DNA of 64,000 nt from Halorussus salinisoli (GTDB lineage Archaea; Halobacteriota; Halobacteria; Halobacteriales; Haladaptataceae). The stretch is taken from positions 331,279 through 395,278 of the forward strand of contig ML241305.1 in NCBI GenBank assembly GCA_005239435.1, in the 5' to 3' direction. The position numbers were made by a program, and so were the translations under genes. The first letter of the stretch is position 1, and each line of letters begins with the position of its first letter. The notes under the pieces were generated by a model. The model was not told where the DNA came from and searched no databases. It saw nothing but the letters and a program-made list of their open reading frames with translations. Below, piece after piece: positions 50,112-58,240 of the stretch.

Positions 50112-51242
50112 TCACTCGCCGATTTCACCCTCCTCGTACTCGACGTTGTTCTCCTCCTGAATCGTCAGAATGACGTCCCAGACGGTCGCGTAATCGATCT
50201 CTATCCACCGGCCCCGGCCCTCGAACTGCTCGGCTATCGAGGTGTCGGAGTAGTCGTAGTCGAGGAACGCCCGCTTGATACCCTCTTGGAGTTCGGGTCT
50301 GAGGTTGTACCGGAGACAGAACCCGGTCGTCGGGAACGGGCGACTGGCGAACACGCACTTGATCTGTGACGGGTCGAGTTGTCCGGCGTCGGCCACCCTC
50401 GCGTAGCACGTGCTACACACCGGGGCCCCAGCGTAGTCGCCGTTGGCCACGCCGAGCGCGCTCTGCTGGTGGCCGCCCGAGAACGAGACCTCGTAGTCCT
50501 CGCCCGGAGTGATGCCGAACCGGTCCTTGAAGATCGCCCGCGGTGCGAGGTTTCCGGAGTTCGACGTGGGTTCGGTGTGAGCGATGTTCTTGCCGGCGAA
50601 GTCCTCGACGCTGTTTATCTCGTCGTTGTCCGCCTGCGTGATCGCCCAGAGCCGATAGCCGAAGTCCCCTTCCTCGGACACCTGTATCGAGAACGGGATC
50701 GCGCCCGCGAGGTTGACTGCGAACGGAACCGTCCCGGTCGAGAAGCCCCCGATGTGGAGTCGCTCGGACCGCATCGCCTCGACCTGCGCCGCGTAGGAGT
50801 TCAGCGGGAAGAACCGCACGTCCTTTCCGGTCTCCTCGGCAATGTTGTCGAGCAACGGTTGCATCGTGTCCCGGTACACCGACGGGTCCTCGGTCGGAGC
50901 CAGCGAGAACGCGAGCGTGTTCGGGTCGATGAACTCGCTCTCGTCGCTCGGGACCTCCCGTACCGAATTGCCGTATCGCGGTTCCTCGCGTTCCTCCATC
51001 TGCTGGAGGTCCGAGAGGTTCCCGGTCTCGAACCCCGCTTCGAGCAACACGTCGGTGGTCACCGGGAAGTCGAACTGCTGACCCGTCGTGGTCGTCTCTC
51101 CGCCTTCTGCCGTGGTCGTCTGTTCACCCTCCGTCGTGGTCGTCTCCTGTCCAGTTCCCGCTCCCGAGAGTCCGACAATCGCCGTCGCGGCTGTCGCCGT
51201 CGTGCCGAGGAGGAATTTCCTCCGTGATGATTTCTCTGTCAT
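50112..51242 (-). CDS. phnD: PhnD-like phosphonate/phosphate ABC transporter substrate-binding protein
   Basis: A 376-residue secreted protein with a Tat signal (SSRRKFLLGTTATAATAIVG) and a Thr-rich spacer. The PhnD-type fold shows LAFSLAPTEDPSVYRDTMQP, GKDVRFFPLNSYAAQVEAMR, then HIGGFSTGTVPFAVNLAG and FAGKNIAHTEPTSNSGNLAP. The TSNSGN loop is the usual phosph(on)ate oxyanion-binding site. A CSTCYARV cysteine pair is present in the second lobe. The ATG at 51242 precedes the RR motif. It is first in the phnDCEE order; a 178-bp gap separates it from phnC. Confidence 0.9.
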   Translation of the reverse strand: MTEKSSRRKFLLGTTATAATAIVGLSGAGTGQETTTTEGEQTTTAEGGETTTTGQQFDFPVTTDVLLEAGFETGNLSDLQQMEEREEPRYGNSVREVPSDESEFIDPNTLAFSLAPTEDPSVYRDTMQPLLDNIAEETGKDVRFFPLNSYAAQVEAMRSERLHIGGFSTGTVPFAVNLAGAIPFSIQVSEEGDFGYRLWAITQADNDEINSVEDFAGKNIAHTEPTSNSGNLAPRAIFKDRFGITPGEDYEVSFSGGHQQSALGVANGDYAGAPVCSTCYARVADAGQLDPSQIKCVFASRPFPTTGFCLRYNLRPELQEGIKRAFLDYDYSDTSIAEQFEGRGRWIEIDYATVWDVILTIQEENNVEYEEGEIGE

Positions 51243-51557
51243 CCGCAACCCCCGCCCACAATAATTATAATTATTGATATTATGGTTTCGGAGGAGGCAA
51301 CTTTTCCTCTTTTCTGGCAAGTACCCGTCGATACTCCCTACGTCACTAGATTCCTCCTTCGAGTCGTTCGAGTTGTACCTCCGGCAACGCGGGAATCAAG
51401 TACTCGGAAACACGGGGAGTATCCGCGGATCGGGCCGTACCTAAGACATCCGTATTTTTAACACCGTTCGGGTCGACTGTTCGTACTATCGTTCGGGCAT
51501 GCGGGTCGTGCAGGGCGTGGGATTCCCCTGCACAACCGCATCGACCGACACATCGCC
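51243..51557. other. 315-bp divergent control region between phnD and the HAD phosphatase gene
   Basis: No gene was seen. The phnD side is AT-rich (ATAATTATAATTATTGATATTA at ~51258-51280, itself nearly palindromic). The HAD side has a TATA-like GTATTTTTAAC (51450-51460), then a leader of about 80 nt with the hairpin at 51508-51533. Confidence 0.55.
51508..51533 (+). promoter_or_regulatory. Hairpin in the predicted 5' leader of the HAD phosphatase gene
   Basis: GTGCAGGG (51508-51515) pairs perfectly with CCCTGCAC (51526-51533) around the 10-base loop. It sits between the TATA-like box near 51453 and the ATG at 51558. Most haloarchaeal mRNAs are leaderless, so a structured ~80-nt leader is unusual and may be regulatory. 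Confidence 0.4.
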
Positions 51558-52343
51558 ATGACAGTTCGTGGAGCCATCCTCGACTTGGACGGAACCGTGT
51601 ACCGCGGGGACGCTCTCCTCCCGGGAGCCGACGACGGGATTGCGACCCTCCGCGAGCGGGGCGTCTCGGTGCTGTTCGTGTCGAACAAGGCCATCGAACG
51701 CCGAGAGCGGTACGCAGAAACGCTCGGCCGACTCGGCGTACCCTGTGAACCTGCGGACGTCGTCACGTCCGCGACGGTGACGGCCGACTTTCTCGCGCGT
51801 AACCACCCCGAGCGCGTCTGTTACGTCGTCGGCGAAGAACCCCTCCGCGACCAACTGCGCGACGTTGGCCTCGCGGTGACCGACAACCCCGACGAGACGA
51901 CCGCTATCGTCGCGTCGATGGACCGCGAGTTCGACTACGCCGCCCTCTCGGACGCGCTCGACGCCATGGACGACGAGACGGTGTTCGTCGCCACGAATCC
52001 TGACCGGACCTGCCCCGTCGCCGACGGGGAGATCCCCGACGCCGCGGGCATGGTCGGTGCAATCGAGGGCGTGACGGGCCGGGAACTCGACCGCGTGATG
52101 GGCAAACCCTCCGAGACGATGTTGAACACTGCGATGGATAAACTGGACCTCGACCCGGCGGAGTGCCTGCTGGTCGGCGACCGACTCGAAACCGACGTCG
52201 AGATGGGGAACCGCGCCGGAATGACCACGGTTCTCGTCCTCACTGGCGTCACTGACCGCACCGACCTCGACGGAGCGTCCACCCGACCCGATTACGTCAT
52301 CGACTCGCTCGGTGCTATCGGGGAGATTCTGCCGCAAATCTGA
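51558..52343 (+). CDS. HAD-IIA family phosphatase (NagD-like)
   Basis: A 261-residue HAD hydrolase. Motif I is GAILDLDGTVYRGDALLPGA (nucleophile DxDGT), motif II is VLFVSNKAIERRERY (Ser-Asn), the cap IIA region contains VFVATNPDRTCPVADGEI, and motif III/IV is MGKPSETML then CLLVGDRLETDVEMGNRAGM. It would remove phosphate from small metabolites such as glycerol phosphate or sugar phosphates. It is divergent from the phosphonate/phosphate transporter. Confidence 0.92.
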   Translation: MTVRGAILDLDGTVYRGDALLPGADDGIATLRERGVSVLFVSNKAIERRERYAETLGRLGVPCEPADVVTSATVTADFLARNHPERVCYVVGEEPLRDQLRDVGLAVTDNPDETTAIVASMDREFDYAALSDALDAMDDETVFVATNPDRTCPVADGEIPDAAGMVGAIEGVTGRELDRVMGKPSETMLNTAMDKLDLDPAECLLVGDRLETDVEMGNRAGMTTVLVLTGVTDRTDLDGASTRPDYVIDSLGAIGEILPQI

Positions 52344-52367
52344 GGAGAAATCGAGCGACGCGGCGTC

Positions 52368-53738
52368 TCAGTACTTGGGCTCCGCCCCGGTCGTCGCGTA
52401 GATGTCGTCCATGATGGAGTCGCGCTTCTGCTGCCACGCCTCCAGGCCCTGCGGCCGACTCGGGTACTTGCCGTAGTGGTCGATGAGGTCGTCGGCGAGG
52501 TTCTTGGTCTCGTAGAGGTCGTAGATGAGGTCCCAGTGGCCGAACGACTTGATGGCGGTCTGAATCTTGAGCCACCAGCCGACGTTCGCGCTTCCGGAGT
52601 AGAGCGCCTCGGCCAATTTGTTGGCGGGGAGTGCGCCCAGCAAGCCCATCAGGTCGTCCACGTCTACGGCGGTCGAGAAGATGTTGTACACGTCGAGGCC
52701 GGCGTAGCGCGCTCCGAAGTGGTCCATCACCTGCTGGTTGTACTCCCAGAGGTTCGCCTCGCCCACGTCGCCGTCTTCGATGGCGTCGATGGCGGCTTCG
52801 GCCGCGTACTTGCCCGCGTACGCCGCGCCAGCGATGCCGCCGCCCGTGGTCGGGTTGACGTGTCCGGCCGCGTCGCCGACCGCCATGAACCCCGGCGCAA
52901 TCGCCGAGTCGTAGGGTCGCCGCGTGGGGAGGGCCGCGCCCAACTTGTCCTCGACCGTCGCGTTCTCGAACTCCGGTCGGGTTCGGAGGTCCCGTTTGAG
53001 GTCCTCCACGAGTTGCATCGGTTCTTCGTTCATCTGGAAGCCGAGTCCGGCGTTGATTTCGGTCTCCGTCCGCGGGAAGTACCAGAGGTAGCCCGCCGCG
53101 CGCTTGGTCGGCTTGAACACGAGCGCGTCGTCCCACGGCACCGGTTCGTCTACCTCCACGATCTCCCGGTAGGCCGAGCAGAACTGCGAGTAGGTGACGT
53201 TGGTGTCGAAGGTGGGGGCTTCGAGGTCGGCCTTGTCCTGGAGAATCGACAGCGACCCCGCGGCGTCAACCACCACGTCGGCGTCGTACCGCTGGATGTC
53301 GCCCTTGCGCTTGCCCCGGACGCCGGTCACGCGGCCGTCCTCGCGCTGGGTCACGTCCTTGACCACCGTGTCGTAGTGGAACTCCGTGCCCGCGCGCTCC
53401 GCACCCTCGATGATGCGTCGGCCGTACTCCCACCGGTCGATGACCGCCAACTCGCCCGGCACGGGGATTTCCAGCACCGTGTTCTCCTGCGGTATCTCGA
53501 ACCGGCCGTGGTCGACGCCGGTGTTGGTGAACGACGGCTCCAGTTGGGACTTGGGGATGGCCTCGGGGAAGGCGTCCGCGCCCTTCAGGGCGTCGCCGCA
53601 GGCGATGTGGCCCGCTTCCTCCTCGGTCTTGCGCTCCACTACGACGACATCGTATCCTTCACGTGCAGCGGTCGCGGCGGCGTAACAGCCAGCCGTACCC
53701 GCCCCGACGACGACGATGTCGCACTCGTGCGTAGCCAT
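52368..53738 (-). CDS. Geranylgeranyl reductase family flavoprotein
   Basis: A 456-residue FAD enzyme. The nucleotide-binding motif is CDIVVVGAGTAGCYAAATAA, the second FAD motif is PGFMAVGDAAGHVNPTTGGG, and the middle contains VVVDAAGSLSIL. Conserved early cysteine block: GHIACGDALKGADAFPEAI. In archaea such enzymes saturate the geranylgeranyl chains of membrane lipids; others act on menaquinone or carotenoid side chains. It faces a 2Fe-2S ferredoxin gene 121 bp away (divergent), a plausible electron donor. Confidence 0.9.
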   Translation of the reverse strand: MATHECDIVVVGAGTAGCYAAATAAREGYDVVVVERKTEEEAGHIACGDALKGADAFPEAIPKSQLEPSFTNTGVDHGRFEIPQENTVLEIPVPGELAVIDRWEYGRRIIEGAERAGTEFHYDTVVKDVTQREDGRVTGVRGKRKGDIQRYDADVVVDAAGSLSILQDKADLEAPTFDTNVTYSQFCSAYREIVEVDEPVPWDDALVFKPTKRAAGYLWYFPRTETEINAGLGFQMNEEPMQLVEDLKRDLRTRPEFENATVEDKLGAALPTRRPYDSAIAPGFMAVGDAAGHVNPTTGGGIAGAAYAGKYAAEAAIDAIEDGDVGEANLWEYNQQVMDHFGARYAGLDVYNIFSTAVDVDDLMGLLGALPANKLAEALYSGSANVGWWLKIQTAIKSFGHWDLIYDLYETKNLADDLIDHYGKYPSRPQGLEAWQQKRDSIMDDIYATTGAEPKY

Positions 53739-53859
53739 GCATTCGGCTACGAGACGGAGGGGGCAAAACTCTTTATACGCTAATCGGCATCCTGTTTCTC
53801 CAGAGACGACGCGGAACCGCGAATAAAGAGTTTAGTGAGGTAGTTTCGTAGCACGAGGC

Positions 53860-54198
53860 ATGACCGAGTACACCGTCGAGTTCGTCGGCACGGGCGAGAG
53901 CATCGAAGTCTCGGACAAAGAGACCATCCTGAGCAAGTGTATCGAGGAGGGCATCGCCCAGGAGTACTCCTGTCGCGTCGGGATGTGTCTGGCCTGCTCG
54001 GCCGAAATCGTAGAGGGTGACGTGACCCAACCCGCGGCCCGCGGCCTCACCGACGAGGAGGCCGAAAGCTACGCGCTGACCTGTATGGCCCGTCCCCAGA
54101 GCGACCTCGAGTTGGACCGCGGGAAGTACCCGCCGAGCATCGAGGACGACGCCACGGCGATGGAGGGCGAGGGCGAAGCCCCGGCCGCCGACGACTGA
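53860..54198 (+). CDS. 2Fe-2S plant-type ferredoxin
   Basis: A 112-residue beta-grasp ferredoxin. The cluster ligands are C-x4-C-x2-C in YSCRVGMCLACSAEI and the fourth Cys in YALTCMARP. The C-terminal tail is acidic (DDATAMEGEGEAPAADD), lacking the large N-terminal halophilic insertion of classic haloarchaeal ferredoxin. It carries electrons in the cytoplasm. It is divergent from the geranylgeranyl reductase and convergent with the acetyltransferase gene 4 bp away. Confidence 0.93.
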   Translation: MTEYTVEFVGTGESIEVSDKETILSKCIEEGIAQEYSCRVGMCLACSAEIVEGDVTQPAARGLTDEEAESYALTCMARPQSDLELDRGKYPPSIEDDATAMEGEGEAPAADD

Positions 54199-54202
54199 CA
54201 AC

Positions 54203-55012
54203 TCAGTCCCGATTCTTCTCGAACCACTCCGCGCCGTAGTCCACGATTGCCCGCTGAGAGACGAGTTTCGCGTCGGCCATGCCGACCGTGCCCCGAGTGA
54301 CCGCCTCGGGACGGTCGTCCTCGAAGTCTCGGCCGACCTCGGGGAAGTCGTCGGCGTCGTATTCGAGTTGCTCGAAGGTAATCATCTCGCGCTCGCCGTC
54401 CTCGAGGACCGGCGTGGTCTGCGTCGAGACGCCCTGATCGCGGTCGGCGCGATGCTCCGCGAGGTGGAACGAGGTGTTGGTGTCGTGGTCGGTACCGAGC
54501 ATGAGAATCGTGCCGTCGCGGTCGTAGACCTCCGCGAGCGGCGACTCCTCGCCCAACCCGTGGTCGTAGCTGTGGTCGGTGACGACCGACTCGGCGTCCG
54601 CGCCCCACGCCGCGAAGGAGTAGGACGGGTGGCGACTTCGCCGGACGTCGGGATACGTCCGGAAGCACTCCGGAATCGCGCCCACGTTCCAGGTCGGCGT
54701 GACCTCCGGCCGGTAAGCCGGACGCTCGGTCCGAATCACGTCCTCCCAGTCGTCCGGGACCGGCGGGTTCCGCCAGCGGGATGGGTCGCTGTACTGGGTC
54801 GAGTGGGTCGGCATCACTATCGTCCCCTCGGACGTGACGACCTCCATCAGCGCGTCCACTACCGCGGGTTGACCGGCCGTGACCCACCCGAGCGACGAGA
54901 GCGACGAGTGGACCAGCAGGGTGTCGCCGGGTTCGACGCCGAGGTCACAGAGGTCGCTGGCGATTCGTTCGGGCGTTATCGGTTCGTCACTGCGCTCTAT
55001 GCGTTCTTTCAT
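54203..55012 (-). CDS. AAC(3) family N-acetyltransferase
   Basis: A 269-residue protein of the aminoglycoside 3-N-acetyltransferase (antibiotic_NAT) fold: GDTLLVHSSLSSLGWVTAGQ, EGTIVMPTHSTQYSDPSRWR, RSRHPSYSFAAWGADAESVV and GTILMLGTDHDTNTSFHLAE. The catalytic-type His and Asp are in GTDHDTNTSFHLAEH. Chromosomal relatives often acetylate other amines, so drug resistance should not be assumed. The start overlaps the stop of the flavin reductase gene (TAATG). Confidence 0.9.
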   Translation of the reverse strand: MKERIERSDEPITPERIASDLCDLGVEPGDTLLVHSSLSSLGWVTAGQPAVVDALMEVVTSEGTIVMPTHSTQYSDPSRWRNPPVPDDWEDVIRTERPAYRPEVTPTWNVGAIPECFRTYPDVRRSRHPSYSFAAWGADAESVVTDHSYDHGLGEESPLAEVYDRDGTILMLGTDHDTNTSFHLAEHRADRDQGVSTQTTPVLEDGEREMITFEQLEYDADDFPEVGRDFEDDRPEAVTRGTVGMADAKLVSQRAIVDYGAEWFEKNRD

Positions 55013-55605
55013 TACGGTGGTCGCTCCATCGAGAATCGATTTTCCGTCGTCGCGTATAAACTTCCCGACAGTCGTCCGACAGCATCCAGCTTATCCACGT
55101 CCAACTTCCCGCCGGTCGTCACCTCGTCGTCTAGGTGGACCCACTCGACCTCGCCGAGAACCATCGTGGACCCGCCCACGTCGAGCATCTCGTAGAGCGA
55201 ACACTCGAAGGCGACTGGCGACTCGGCCACTCGCGGCGGAGCGACCGCGCGGGTGTCCGTGCGCGATATCCCGGCGCGGTCGAACTCGCTCTCTCCCGTG
55301 GGGAGGGTCGCGCTGGTCTCGTTCATGGCCTCCGCGACCGACTCGGTGACGGCGTTGACGACGAACTCCTCGTTCTCCCGGATATTTCGGGGCGTGTCCT
55401 TCAGTCCGTCGGGCGACTCGTCGTCGTCCACGGGCGCGAACATCACGACCGGCGGGTCGATGGCGACGACGTTGAAGAAACTGTACGGCGCGAGGTTGTC
55501 CACTCCCTCGGGACTGGTCGTACTGACCCACGCGATGGGTCGGGGGACGACCGCGCCCGCGAGCGTCCGGTACATCGACGGTATCTCGTCGGGGTCGATT
55601 TCCAT
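55012..55605 (-). CDS. Flavin reductase family protein (FMN-binding split barrel)
   Basis: A 197-residue protein: AGAVVPRPIAWVSTTSPEGV, DNLAPYSFFNVVAIDPPVVM, TPRNIRENEEFVVNAVTESV and FECSLYEMLDVGGSTMVLGE. These are the standard marks of the flavin-reductase/FMN-binding family (NLAPYS and the RPI start). It may supply reduced flavin or act as a flavoprotein itself. The ATG at 55605 is chosen over an upstream in-frame codon because homology begins there. It is coupled to the acetyltransferase gene. Confidence 0.88.
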   Translation of the reverse strand: MEIDPDEIPSMYRTLAGAVVPRPIAWVSTTSPEGVDNLAPYSFFNVVAIDPPVVMFAPVDDDESPDGLKDTPRNIRENEEFVVNAVTESVAEAMNETSATLPTGESEFDRAGISRTDTRAVAPPRVAESPVAFECSLYEMLDVGGSTMVLGEVEWVHLDDEVTTGGKLDVDKLDAVGRLSGSLYATTENRFSMERPP

Positions 55606-55718
55606 GTCGACGGAACGGGACGAGCTGGGGAAGGATTTGTGGTCCCGGCCAGCGAGGTGCCGAAAGCGACCGACGGCGGGCCACCAGGTCAAAGGCTATC
55701 GCGGGCCACGGTCGAACC

Positions 55719-55940
55719 ATGGGAGACGAAGAAACCGCGGCGAGCGAGAGTGACCGGCGCGAGGAGATGGAAGCAGAGCGCGACGAGGAGGTCGGGGAGG
55801 AGTTAGAGCGCGTGGACGAGGAGATGGACCCCGAGGAGACCGAGCAGTCCGACGCCGCCACCCTGCCGGACGACGAGGAGGGCGACCACGACCGCAAGGA
55901 CGGCCGACACGTCGAGACCTCGGGCGACGAGGACGGCTGA
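55719..55940 (+). CDS. Small highly acidic protein, unknown
   Basis: A 73-residue protein made almost only of charged residues (REEMEAERDEEVGEELERVD then EEMDPEETEQSDAATLPDDE). It is probably disordered or a charged helix. The start is immediately before MGDEETAAS. There is no named family. It lies between the divergent flavin reductase and the membrane protein gene. Confidence 0.55.
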   Translation: MGDEETAASESDRREEMEAERDEEVGEELERVDEEMDPEETEQSDAATLPDDEEGDHDRKDGRHVETSGDEDG

Positions 55941-56007
55941 CCAACCACTCTCGGCGGACACCGAACGCCTTTTTCTTCGTCGGCTTCGGAGTTTCGAGAA
56001 CTACCGT

Positions 56008-56427
56008 ATGAATCGGGACAGGCGACTGACAGGCCGGGAAACGGCGGTTTCGATGCGCACCTGCATCGGAGTAACGCTCGGACTCGTACTCGTCTACGTC
56101 GGTGTCTGGAAGTTGGCGAACCCCCGATACCACCTCTTCATCGTACTCGGGACGTACGCGGTACTGACAGGTGCCGGGGTGCTGCAGTTGGTTCGCGCGA
56201 CGCAGATGGACGGGTGGACGCGGAGACTCGGCGCTGCCGGCGTCGTCTTCGGATTCGCCGTGACCATCTTTCTCGGCCTTCGTCCGAGAACAGCGTGTCT
56301 GGACGTCGGTCCGTGTCAGAGCGGACTCACTCTGTATCCACTCCAGTTTGCAGTGGGGATACTCGTCGTGGCGTCGTCGCTGTTTCTCGACGTTGGAGGT
56401 CGTCGGAGGCCGAGCGCCAGCGAGTAG
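56008..56427 (+). CDS. Small four-helix membrane protein, unknown
   Basis: A 139-residue protein with about four hydrophobic helices: CIGVTLGLVLVYVGVWKLA, LFIVLGTYAVLTGAGVLQLV, LGAAGVVFGFAVTIFLGL and YPLQFAVGILVVASSLFLDV. A loop between helices 3 and 4 holds two cysteines (ACLDVGPCQSG). The family is not recognised. It is convergent with the rhodanese fusion gene (7-bp gap). Confidence 0.7.
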   Translation: MNRDRRLTGRETAVSMRTCIGVTLGLVLVYVGVWKLANPRYHLFIVLGTYAVLTGAGVLQLVRATQMDGWTRRLGAAGVVFGFAVTIFLGLRPRTACLDVGPCQSGLTLYPLQFAVGILVVASSLFLDVGGRRRPSASE

Positions 56428-56434
56428 CGTCCCG

Positions 56435-57610
56435 TCAGTCACCCTCGGCCCCGACCGCGCAGTTGTTCGGCCCGAGTTCCATCTCGAAGGCGGCATCGTC
56501 GCCTATCTCCTCCCGGCCCAGATTCGCCGGGACGATGTCCTCGTAGTTGGCGGGGCGGGCCGGAAGCGAGTCGAGGACCCGTTCCACGAACGCCTCCTTC
56601 TCGTCGGGAACGCGCAGACGCTCCCGGACAGCACCGATTCTGGCGGCGTAGGTGTCGTTCTCGTCGGGGTTCGGTTCGGCGTCGGGCGTCCGGTGGCCGG
56701 GCGCGACGAGGGTGTCGTCGGGGAGCGCGAACAGGCGGTCGGTCAGCGTGTCGTAGAGCGTGCCCGCGAGGTCGGCCGCGCCGTCGTCGCCCTGCTCCAG
56801 GTCGGGCCTGCCGAAACTGTCCACGAAGAGCGCGTCGCCGGAGAACAGCACGTCTCCGAGGCGGAGCGCGGTCAGTTCGGTGGTGTGGCCCGGCGCGCGG
56901 AGCGCGGTTAGGGTCGCATCGCCGACGCGGAGTTGGTCGCCGTCTTGGAGCAAGGTGGCGTCGAACGCGAGGCCGCGCTCGGTCGCGCCCGCGGGCAGAA
57001 CTGCCTGCCCGGCCGTCTCGCGGGCGAGTCGCTGGACGCCCGAGAGGTGGTCGGCGTGGACGTGGGTGTCGATGGCGTAGCGGAGGTCTGCACCCAGTTC
57101 GTCGGCAGCGGCGGCGTAGCGGTCGGCGAACGCCCGCAGGGGGTCTACGACCGCGGCCTCGTCGCCGGAGGCCACCAGATACGAGAGACATCCAGTGGCC
57201 GGGCGGTCGTACTGGAGGACGGTCGCGTCGTCCGGAGTCCCCGGTAGCTCGCGCGAGACGTACACTCGCGCCCAACCCTGCATGCCTCCGGCGAGATTCC
57301 GGGCCTCGATTCCTTCGCCGCGCAGGACGTCGGCGACGGTTGCGCTGGCCTCGCCACGGGGACAGACTGCAACGACCGGCTCTCGGAGGTCGAGGTCTGC
57401 GACGAACTCCTCGACGTCTCCGCGGGCCTTCGCGGCCATAAGCTCGGCGTAGGTGACTTGCGTGGCCGCCACGCCGTCGCCGGAGATGCGCCACGCCTCG
57501 AACTCGTCGCGGTTGCGCACGTCGAGCAGGGTCACGCGCTCTCCGCGCTGGATTCGCTGGTGGAGGTCGTCGGGCGAAATCGACGGTGTGTCCGCGTTCT
57601 CGTCGGTCAT
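56435..57610 (-). CDS. Rhodanese-metallo-beta-lactamase fusion (persulfide dioxygenase-like)
   Basis: A 391-residue two-domain protein. Residues ~1-125 are a rhodanese domain with active-site Cys in VVAVCPRGEASATVAD. Residues ~130-391 are an ETHE1-type metallo-beta-lactamase fold: IDTHVHADHLSGVQRL (HxHxDH), APGHTTELTAL, VLFSGDALFVDSFGRPDLEQ and VAPGHRTPDAEPNP. Persulfide dioxygenases oxidise low-molecular persulfides to sulfite, and rhodanese domains move the sulfur. Bacterial fusions usually have the dioxygenase first; here the rhodanese is N-terminal. A role in sulfide detoxification is inferred. Confidence 0.9.
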   Translation of the reverse strand: MTDENADTPSISPDDLHQRIQRGERVTLLDVRNRDEFEAWRISGDGVAATQVTYAELMAAKARGDVEEFVADLDLREPVVAVCPRGEASATVADVLRGEGIEARNLAGGMQGWARVYVSRELPGTPDDATVLQYDRPATGCLSYLVASGDEAAVVDPLRAFADRYAAAADELGADLRYAIDTHVHADHLSGVQRLARETAGQAVLPAGATERGLAFDATLLQDGDQLRVGDATLTALRAPGHTTELTALRLGDVLFSGDALFVDSFGRPDLEQGDDGAADLAGTLYDTLTDRLFALPDDTLVAPGHRTPDAEPNPDENDTYAARIGAVRERLRVPDEKEAFVERVLDSLPARPANYEDIVPANLGREEIGDDAAFEMELGPNNCAVGAEGD

Positions 57611-58240
57611 GCTCTGTAATAGGGACCGCCGGAAGAAAACGATGTGGCGGGTCGACCTCGCCCGAGTTCCGACTGGCCGACTGGACCGGTGACTACCGAT
57701 TTCTGGAACCGCTCCGGCGCGCGTTGACTACCCTTTCCGGGTCGGCGCGTGCTGGCGCGACCTCGAACCGCGAGGTCGCGCCACAGCGTGCGAGGTCTTC
57801 AGGAGCGAAGCGACTGAAGGTTCGGCAGACGCCGTTTGTCTGCCGGTGCCTGCGGGAACGGACGTGACCGCAAGCTCGGAGGACGTCGTTTGTCCTCCGA
57901 TGGACGAGGCTTGCGAGACGCCACGCGTCTCGCTGATCTGCGAACGTCGTTCGCAGACATCGCAGGCCCGTGGCCGAGAAGCCCAGGAGGAGGGGAGGCG
58001 GAGGCCGTCGCGGTGCGGTTGCGGTGTCGTGCGGTGCAGTAGTTCGCTTCGCGGACCGTCTCCCGTTCGCGGCCGCAGTGCAGTAGCCCGTCGAACGCCG
58101 TAGGAGCAAGGCCCGCCCCAACTCAGACAGGAAGTACAATATCTAAGACTCATCTGTATGGTGTAGAGAAACGAGAAGTTAGTGGAGGAGAAGCAGGGAC
58201 CCCGCAAATCTTCAAGCGCGCCGACACCATACACCCTCGC
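57611..58240. other. 630-bp gene-free region with hairpin array
   Basis: No credible gene was found on either strand. It contains six consecutive stem-loops at 57754-57957 and the 16-mer GCGGTGCGGTTGCGGT at 58010-58025, which also occurs at 27187-27202. The right end (58130-58240) carries AT-containing promoter sequence for the ferritin-like gene. Confidence 0.6.
57754..57957. repeat. Array of six consecutive stem-loops
   Basis: In order: 57754-57782 (12-bp stem, GGCGCGACCTCG/CGAGGTCGCGCC), 57797-57819 (6 bp), 57823-57845 (8 bp, loop GCCGTTT), 57876-57900 (9 bp, loop GTCGTTT), 57913-57933 (8 bp) and 57937-57957 (8 bp, loop CGTCG). Every stem is perfect but stem sequences differ, while loops three and four share the CGTTT core. 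There is almost no unstructured sequence between hairpins three to six. The function is unknown. Confidence 0.75.

Noticed and set aside
57754..57957. Possible CRISPR or tRNA cluster at the hairpin array
   Set aside because: There is no repeated unit and no spacer pattern, and none of the hairpins forms a cloverleaf or has a T-loop GTTC-type motif in place.
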